Shown here: positions 29,143-35,341 of the stretch, one piece after another | Numbering within the stretch: the first letter of the stretch is position 1 | How the letters are laid out: every line of letters starts with the position of its first letter | Source: Thermaceae bacterium | Lineage (GTDB): Bacteria; Deinococcota; Deinococci; Deinococcales; Marinithermaceae | DNA: 35,341 bases | NCBI GenBank assembly: GCA_026984675.1 | Contig: JALSRQ010000132.1 | Coordinates: 1-35,341 of the forward strand | Direction of reading: 5' to 3' | The notes under the pieces: model-generated | What the model saw: the letters and a program-made list of their open reading frames with translations, nothing else | What the model was told of the DNA's origin: nothing | Database searches by the model: none | Position numbers and translations under genes: made by a program

Positions 29143-30736
29143 CCGGGAGCTCACCCGGGTCTACCGCGACCGCGGGCCCGCCCTCGCCGAGGCCCTGATC
29201 CCCCGGCTCCAAAACTTCGCCGCCGCCCACCCCCGGCTGCAAGGGGCCACCGGCCGCCTCGACCTGGCCCCCGGCGACGCCATGCTGATCGCCTACGGCG
29301 ACCAGGTGAGGGCCCCCGGCCGGCCCCACCTGGCCACCCTGCGGGACTGGATCCGGCGGCACGCCGACGGGTTCTCGGCCCTCCACCTCCTGCCCCTCCA
29401 CCCCTACTCCTCCGACGACGGTTTCGCGGTGATCGACTACTACGCCGTCCGCCGGGAGCTGGGGGGCTGGGACGAGGTGCGGGCGCTCGCCGGCGAGCGG
29501 CGGCTCATGCTCGACGCGGTGATCAACCACGCCTCGGCCGAGAGCCGCTGGCTGGCGGCGATGCTGGCGGGGGACCCGGCCTACCGGGGGTTCTTCCTCG
29601 AGGACCCCGGCTGGGACACCGGCGCGGTGGTCCGTCCCCGCACCACCCCGCTCTTCACCGAGATCGCCGGGCGGCGGTTTTGGACTACCTTCGGCCCCGA
29701 CCAGGTCGACCTCGACTACCGTAATCCCCGGGTCTTCCGGGCGGTCCTCGAGGTCCTCCTGTTCTTCCTCGACCAGGGGGCCGAGTTCCTCCGCCTCGAC
29801 GCGGTGGGCTTTCTGTGGAAGGCCCCCGGCCGCCCCTCGATCCACGAGCCCGAGACCCACGCCCTGGTGCGGGCCTTCCGGGCCGCCCTCGACCTGGCCG
29901 CCCCCCGGGCCAAGCTGGTCACCGAGACCAACGTCCCCCACGCCGAGAACGTCGCCTACTTCGGCGACGGCTACCACGAGGCCCAGCTGGTCTACAACTT
30001 CGCCCTCCCCCCGCTGGTCCTCCACGCCTACGCCACCGGCGACGCCACCCGGCTCTCGGCCTGGGCGGCGGAAATCCGGCCCCCCTCGCCCCGCACCGCC
30101 TTCCTCAACTTCCTGGCCTCCCACGACGGCATCGGCCTCCGGCCCCTGGAGGGGCTCGTCCCCGAGGCCGAGGTCGCCCGGCTGGTGGAGCGGGCCCGGG
30201 CCCACGGCGGCGAGGTCGGCTACCGCCGGGCCGGCGACCGGGAGCTCCCCTACGAGCTCAACCTCACCTGGTGGGACGCCCTGAACCCGCCCGGGGAGGA
30301 CGAGGCGGTGGGGCTCCGCCGCCACCTCGGCTCCCACCTGATCCTCCTCGCCCTCGCCGGGCTGCCGGCGGTCTACTTCCACTCCCTCCTCGGCACCCCC
30401 TCCTGGCACCAGGGCTTTCGGGAGAGCGGCATCAAGCGGCGGCTCAACCGCCGGAAGTTCGCCCTCGCCGAGCTCGAGGCCGCCCTCGCCGACCCCGGTC
30501 ACCGCTTCGCCCGGGTGCTGGCGGGGATGGGGGCGCTCTTCCGGGCGGTGCGGGCCGACCCCCTGGCCCCCCACGCGGTCCTCGAGGTCGACCCCCGGGT
30601 CTTCGCCGCCCGGCGCGACGGCCACCGCTTCTACGTCAACGTCGGCCCCGATCCGGTTCCCCTCCCCGAGCGGGGCGCCCCCCGCTTTGGCGAGGGGCCG
30701 GTGCTCGGCCCCTACGGCTTCGCGGTGTATTCCTGA
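29120..30736 (+). CDS. GH13_18 glycoside phosphorylase, glucosylglycerate phosphorylase-like
   Basis: A 538-residue enzyme of the sucrose phosphorylase subfamily. The catalytic residues are Asp227 (FLRLDAVGF), Glu269 (VTETNVPH) and Asp336 (ASHDGIG). The early LLPLHPYSSDDGFAVIDYY motif is typical of the subfamily. Sucrose phosphorylases are usually about 490-505 residues; the greater length and the TETNVPH motif fit glucosylglycerate phosphorylase, known from Meiothermus, which splits glucosylglycerate with phosphate to glucose 1-phosphate and glycerate. Sucrose or glucosylglycerol specificity is not excluded. The GTG at 29120 has AAGGAGG 6 bases upstream inside the glycosyltransferase gene. 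Confidence 0.87.
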   Translation: MSPASRLSRELTRVYRDRGPALAEALIPRLQNFAAAHPRLQGATGRLDLAPGDAMLIAYGDQVRAPGRPHLATLRDWIRRHADGFSALHLLPLHPYSSDDGFAVIDYYAVRRELGGWDEVRALAGERRLMLDAVINHASAESRWLAAMLAGDPAYRGFFLEDPGWDTGAVVRPRTTPLFTEIAGRRFWTTFGPDQVDLDYRNPRVFRAVLEVLLFFLDQGAEFLRLDAVGFLWKAPGRPSIHEPETHALVRAFRAALDLAAPRAKLVTETNVPHAENVAYFGDGYHEAQLVYNFALPPLVLHAYATGDATRLSAWAAEIRPPSPRTAFLNFLASHDGIGLRPLEGLVPEAEVARLVERARAHGGEVGYRRAGDRELPYELNLTWWDALNPPGEDEAVGLRRHLGSHLILLALAGLPAVYFHSLLGTPSWHQGFRESGIKRRLNRRKFALAELEAALADPGHRFARVLAGMGALFRAVRADPLAPHAVLEVDPRVFAARRDGHRFYVNVGPDPVPLPERGAPRFGEGPVLGPYGFAVYS

Positions 30737-30804
30737 GGCCCGCAATAGGACCAAGCCGCGGGGTCGCCCGGCTCTGGCCCGGGTCTGCCCACCGCCCCAG
30801 GCCC

Positions 30805-31200
30805 CTACTCAGCCGGCTGCACCAGCTTGGCGAGCGCCAGGAACTCCTCCAGCGTGCGCTCCGAGCCCACCCCCCGGGGGTTGCGGGTGTCGAGGCCGGC
30901 CCCCCAGGAGACCAGGGCGATGCCGTGGGGTCGCATGATCCGGTAGTAGACGTCCTTGAGCTCGGCCAGCGAGTCGAAGAGGTGGTGGAGGTGGCCGAGG
31001 GCGAGGACGTTGCCCTCGCCCCGCTCCATGCGGGCGAGGAGCTCCCTCTTCACCGGTCGGTTCTGCAGGTCGGTCTCGATCAGGAGGTCGACCTGCTTTC
31101 TCCTATCCCCGCCCAGGTGGTCGAGGGTCATGTGGAGTTCCTCGTTGGGGCCGCCGCGCTCGAGGTCCTTATGGATGGTGTAGGCCAGCACGCGTAGCAT
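30805..31200 (-). CDS. Resolvase-like single-domain protein without catalytic residues
   Basis: A 131-residue protein that follows the serine-recombinase N-terminal domain from end to end: LRVLAYTIH (as GYVRVS), NRPVKRELLARMERGEGNVLALGHLHHLFDSLAELKDVYYRI, and HGIALVSWGAGLDTRNPRG (as LTEGIDTSTPTG). The catalytic serine position is His10 or nearby and the RLDR arginines are replaced by HLHH (70-73). There is no C-terminal DNA-binding domain. It is therefore not an active recombinase. The ATG at 31200 has GGAGG upstream; a longer open frame to 31323 is inside the SDR gene. It lies 23 bases after the SDR gene and may be the last gene of the lipB operon. It converges on the phosphorylase gene across a 68-base gap with no clear terminator. 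Function unknown. Confidence 0.7.
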   Translation of the reverse strand: MLRVLAYTIHKDLERGGPNEELHMTLDHLGGDRRKQVDLLIETDLQNRPVKRELLARMERGEGNVLALGHLHHLFDSLAELKDVYYRIMRPHGIALVSWGAGLDTRNPRGVGSERTLEEFLALAKLVQPAE

Positions 31201-31223
31201 CTCGTTCGCCTCCTGCCCCCATC

Positions 31224-31895
31224 TTAGGCCCCCGGGGGGTACACCGGCAGCTCGAAGACCCGCCCGCCGGAAAGGGAGAGGGCATGGAGCGCCGCCCGGG
31301 CCAGGGCCTCGGGGCGGATCCACTTCGAGGGGTCGGCCTCCGGCATCGCCCGGCGGTTTCTCGGGGTGTCGATCGCCGCCATCGGCACCAGGGCCAGCAC
31401 CCGCACCCGGGGCTCCTCGGCCCGGATCGAGCCCAAAAGGGCCAGGACCCCGGCCTTGGCGGCGGCGTAGGCCCCCAGGTTCCGCCCGCCCCGATTCCAG
31501 CCGGCGGCCGCCGAAACCCCCACCAAGAAGCCCTCCCGCTCGGCCAGGCCGGGCAAAAGCGCCCGGGCCAGGAAGAAGAGGGAGCTCAGGTTGGCCTCGA
31601 TCATCCGGTGGTAGAGGGCGGGGTCGGTCGCCCGCACCGGGGCGGCGGCAAAGGCCCCGGCGAGGTGGATCGCGCCGTCCACCGGCCCCACCGCCTCGGC
31701 CAGCGCCTCGGTGGAGAGGGGGTCGGCGAGGTCGGCCACGTAGGAGCGGGCCCCGAAGCGATCGGCCCGCTCGGTGAGCGCCTCGGCGTTCCGCCCCACC
31801 AGGATCGGCTCGACCCCGGCCTCGGCCAGGGCCTCGAGGAAGGCCAGCGCGAGGTCCCCGCCGGCCCCGGCCACCACCACCCGCGCCCCCCTCAT
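31224..31895 (-). CDS. Short-chain dehydrogenase/reductase (SDR)
   Basis: A 223-residue Rossmann-fold oxidoreductase. The cofactor site VVVAGAGGDLALAF departs from the classical TGxxxGxG, but the catalytic Ser (VSAAAG), and Tyr-x-x-x-Lys (AYAAAKAG) are present, and an HLAGAF strand replaces NNAG. The basic residue after strand 2 (VGRNAEAL) hints at NADP. The substrate is unknown. The ATG overlaps the stop of the beta-hydroxyacid dehydrogenase gene by 4 bases, so the two are translated together. Confidence 0.88.
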   Translation of the reverse strand: MRGARVVVAGAGGDLALAFLEALAEAGVEPILVGRNAEALTERADRFGARSYVADLADPLSTEALAEAVGPVDGAIHLAGAFAAAPVRATDPALYHRMIEANLSSLFFLARALLPGLAEREGFLVGVSAAAGWNRGGRNLGAYAAAKAGVLALLGSIRAEEPRVRVLALVPMAAIDTPRNRRAMPEADPSKWIRPEALARAALHALSLSGGRVFELPVYPPGA

Positions 31896-32764
31896 CGGAT
31901 CGCCTCCCCGGCCCAGCCCTCGACCACCTTGACCGCCTCGACGTGGTCGGCCTCCTCGCCGAGCTCGCGGGCGGCGAGCTGGTAGAGCTCGCGCACCAGG
32001 TGGAAGAGCGGGCTGGGGACCCCGGCCCCCTCGACCACCCGGGCGCCGATCCGCACGTCCTTGGCCAGCAGCCCGAGCTTGAAGGTAAGGGGGAAGCTGC
32101 GGTCCAGCACCCGGTTGGGGATCAGCTCCTCGGTGGCGAAGCTCCGGCCCGAGCTGGCGTTGAGGACCTCAAGGGCCAGCCCCGCCGGCACCCCCTCCTT
32201 GACCAGGGCCAAAAGCCCCTCGGCGGCGGCCCAGAGGTTGGCCGCCAGCAGGGTGTTGTTCACCGCCTTCACCGCGTGGCCGGCCCCCACCGGGCCGACG
32301 TGGACGACGCGGCGGCCCACCGCCTCCAAAAGCGGCCGGGCCCGCTCGAAGGCGGCCGGGTCGCCGCCGACCATGACCGCCAGGGTGCCGGCCTCGGCCC
32401 CGGCGGTGCCGCCCGAGACCGGGGCGTCGAGGAAGGCGACCCCCCGCCCGGAGAGCCGCTCGGCGATCGCCCGGCTCTTCTCCGGCTCGCCGGAGGTGCA
32501 GTCGATCCAGAGCGTCCCTTCGCGGAGGTGAGGAAGCAGCGCCTCGACCACCGCGGCCACCTCCTCGGAGGTGGGCAGGCAGCTGAAGATCGCCTCGGCC
32601 TCGGCCACCGCCTCCAGGGGCACCGCCCGGGTCCCGTAGGCCTCGGCGTGGGCCCGCGCCTTGGCCTCGGTGCGGTTGTGGACGAGCACCTCGTGCCCGG
32701 CCTCCTTGAGGTTTTTGGCCATCGGCCAGCCCATGGCCCCGAGTCCGATCCAACCCACCCTCAC
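31892..32764 (-). CDS. 3-hydroxyisobutyrate dehydrogenase family beta-hydroxyacid dehydrogenase
   Basis: A 290-residue NAD(P)-dependent enzyme. The N-terminal signature WIGLGAMGWPMAKNLKEAGHEV is that of the family; HNRTEAKA after strand 2 favours NADP. The substrate motif DAPVSGGTAGAEAGTLAVMVGG and the catalytic-lysine segment GAGHAVKAVNNTLLAAN are complete. Members act on 3-hydroxyisobutyrate, tartronate semialdehyde or glyoxylate and succinic semialdehyde; residues here do not settle which. Tartronate semialdehyde would make glycerate, linking it to the glucosylglycerate locus, but that is speculation. GTG start overlaps the DUF3054 stop (GTGA). Confidence 0.9.
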   Translation of the reverse strand: MRVGWIGLGAMGWPMAKNLKEAGHEVLVHNRTEAKARAHAEAYGTRAVPLEAVAEAEAIFSCLPTSEEVAAVVEALLPHLREGTLWIDCTSGEPEKSRAIAERLSGRGVAFLDAPVSGGTAGAEAGTLAVMVGGDPAAFERARPLLEAVGRRVVHVGPVGAGHAVKAVNNTLLAANLWAAAEGLLALVKEGVPAGLALEVLNASSGRSFATEELIPNRVLDRSFPLTFKLGLLAKDVRIGARVVEGAGVPSPLFHLVRELYQLAARELGEEADHVEAVKVVEGWAGEAIR

Positions 32765-33113
32765 GGCACCGCCTCCCTTCGGTAGTCCCCGGCTAGAAAC
32801 CGGAAGAAGATCAGATACGGCAGGCTAAAAGCCAGGCTGGTCAGGAAGAAGGCGAGCCGCCCCCAGCTGAGCGGCTCGGCGTAGGCCAGAAAGCGCACCA
32901 ACACCCCCGCCGGCACCGCCACCGCCCAGGTAAGGAGGAGGGGCCTAAGCCCCCGCCGTCGCCAGGTCCCGGTAAAGGGCGCCGCCAGCACCCAGGCGAG
33001 CAGAAAGGGCCAGGCCGCCCGGGCCCACTCGGCGAGGGGCAGGGCGCGGTGGTGGGCGACGACGCCGGTGGCGGAGAAGGCGAGGAGGGCGAAGAGGTCG
33101 GCCAGCGCCGGGC

Positions 33114-33117
<4 letters not shown>
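32761..33117 (-). CDS. DUF3054 family membrane protein
   Basis: A 118-residue protein with about four membrane helices (roughly 4-22, 33-50, 62-80 and 86-108). [20 protein letters not shown], the central [14 protein letters not shown] and GVLVRFLA match the DUF3054 pattern. No function is known for the family. Both ends overlap neighbours by 4 bases (ATGA with lipA, GTGA with the dehydrogenase), so it belongs to the lipB-lipA operon. Confidence 0.83.
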
Positions 33118-35074
<1,957 letters not shown>

Positions 35075-35080
35075 CCTCCC

Positions 35081-35086
35081 ACTCTA
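35081..35086 (-). promoter_or_regulatory. Possible -10 box of the PH-like gene
   Basis: TAGAGT on the minus strand, 6 bases before GTG at 35074. The six bases in between (GGGAGG) could also act as a Shine-Dalgarno sequence, but would stand too close to the start. Confidence 0.35.
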
Positions 35087-35105
35087 GCCCGGGGCCGCCG
35101 GGGGT

Positions 35106-35341
35106 TCAGTAGTGCTCGGTGATCGTATTCCCGTCGGTGTTGTCGGAATAGGTCACGTGGGTGAAGTCGGTGGTGGCGGTGTTCGGGATCACGATGCCGT
35201 AGTGGCGGCTTTTACGAACGGTGCCGTCCTTGATCTTGAGGTACTGGCTGGAGGCATTCCCCGAGCTGTCGATCAAAATGTTTGCGTAGTAAGCGCTCTG
35301 GCTGGCGCAGGCCGCGGCGTCGCCGCCGCCGTACTCGACCA
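35106..35341 (-). CDS. C-terminal fragment of an unrecognised protein
   Basis: The last 77 codons of a gene whose start lies beyond the right edge; TGA stop at 35108-35106. The residues are rich in Ser, Thr, Asn, Asp and Tyr (SQSAYYANILIDSSGNASSQ, TDFTHVTYSDNTDGNTITEHY) with one cysteine, as in pilin or surface protein tails. Codons are less GC-biased than in the metabolic genes (ATT, TTG, AAT and GCA occur). This resembles the style of the pilin at 17967, so a pilin-like or exported protein is possible, but there is no motif to prove it. The gap to the next gene is 31 bases and shows no terminator. Confidence 0.55.
   Translation of the reverse strand, partial: VEYGGGDAAACASQSAYYANILIDSSGNASSQYLKIKDGTVRKSRHYGIVIPNTATTDFTHVTYSDNTDGNTITEHY

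Noticed and set aside
26644-29154. An 836-residue minus-strand open frame
   Set aside because: It is antisense to a permease and the glycosyltransferase and rich in Gly, Pro, His and Glu from reversed GC-rich codons. The plus-strand genes have clear family motifs.
30737-30804. A terminator between the convergent phosphorylase and resolvase-like genes
   Set aside because: Only a 5-bp stem without a T-run can be drawn, which is expected by chance in such GC-rich sequence.
30805-31200. A mobile element or integrated recombinase
   Set aside because: The resolvase-like protein lacks catalytic residues and a DNA-binding domain, and no terminal repeats or cargo flank it.

Overview
This is a chromosomal segment from a very GC-rich bacterium of the Deinococcota, most likely family Thermaceae (Thermus, Meiothermus, Oceanithermus, Marinithermus type). 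The main reasons are the gene order cytochrome c, small membrane protein, Rieske protein, cytochrome b, which is the Thermus fbcCDFB layout; a short GidA-related flavoprotein; a GH13_18 enzyme of the glucosylglycerate phosphorylase type; tightly overlapping genes; and many start codons that lie 6 to 8 bases after a -10 box, as expected for leaderless mRNAs. No tRNA, rRNA, CRISPR array, insertion sequence or prophage was seen.

Layout. 1-659 (minus): a SmtB/CadC-type metal sensor and the start of a heavy-metal P-type ATPase, with a consensus promoter and operator between them. 695-2541 (plus): a degenerate LytM/M23 protein and an AI-2E family membrane protein. 2538-7146 (minus): two nucleoside-type ABC permeases, then AcuB-like and AcuC-like genes. 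7188-9083 (plus): demethylmenaquinone methyltransferase, an unknown protein and the GidA-related flavoprotein, converging on mutY (minus). 10254-14341 (plus): a small putative outer-membrane barrel, two sugar-type permeases, a UgpB-like binding protein and a TIM-barrel protein. 14418-17853 (plus): the four-subunit cytochrome bc complex. 17967-23006 (plus): a pilin, an intrinsic terminator, then GspL-like, GspE, GspF and GspM/PilO-like genes. 23065-30736 (plus): LacI regulator, binding protein, two permeases with extra domains, a GT4 glycosyltransferase and a GH13_18 phosphorylase. 30805-35074 (minus): a PH-like membrane protein, lipB, lipA, DUF3054, a beta-hydroxyacid dehydrogenase, an SDR and a resolvase-like protein. 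35106 to the end (minus): the C-terminal end of an unrecognised protein.

How the parts fit together. MenG makes menaquinone, the expected substrate of the bc complex, whose cytochrome b carries a PDWY rather than PEWY Qo motif. The two sugar-type ABC loci both lack an ATPase gene, so they probably use an ATPase encoded elsewhere. The LacI locus looks like an uptake and processing system for a glycoside or compatible solute, with the phosphorylase as the metabolic end point. The pilin and Gsp genes form a minimal type II secretion or type IV pilus-like assembly set without a secretin, prepilin peptidase or retraction ATPase in view.

The most unusual features are a DUF11-like beta-sandwich inserted into the outside loop of an ABC permease, whose partner permease also has a four-helix N-terminal extension; an Ig-like domain on the apparently cytoplasmic side of the bc-complex cytochrome c; a stand-alone serine-recombinase-like domain without its catalytic residues; and the recurrent leaderless promoter geometry.
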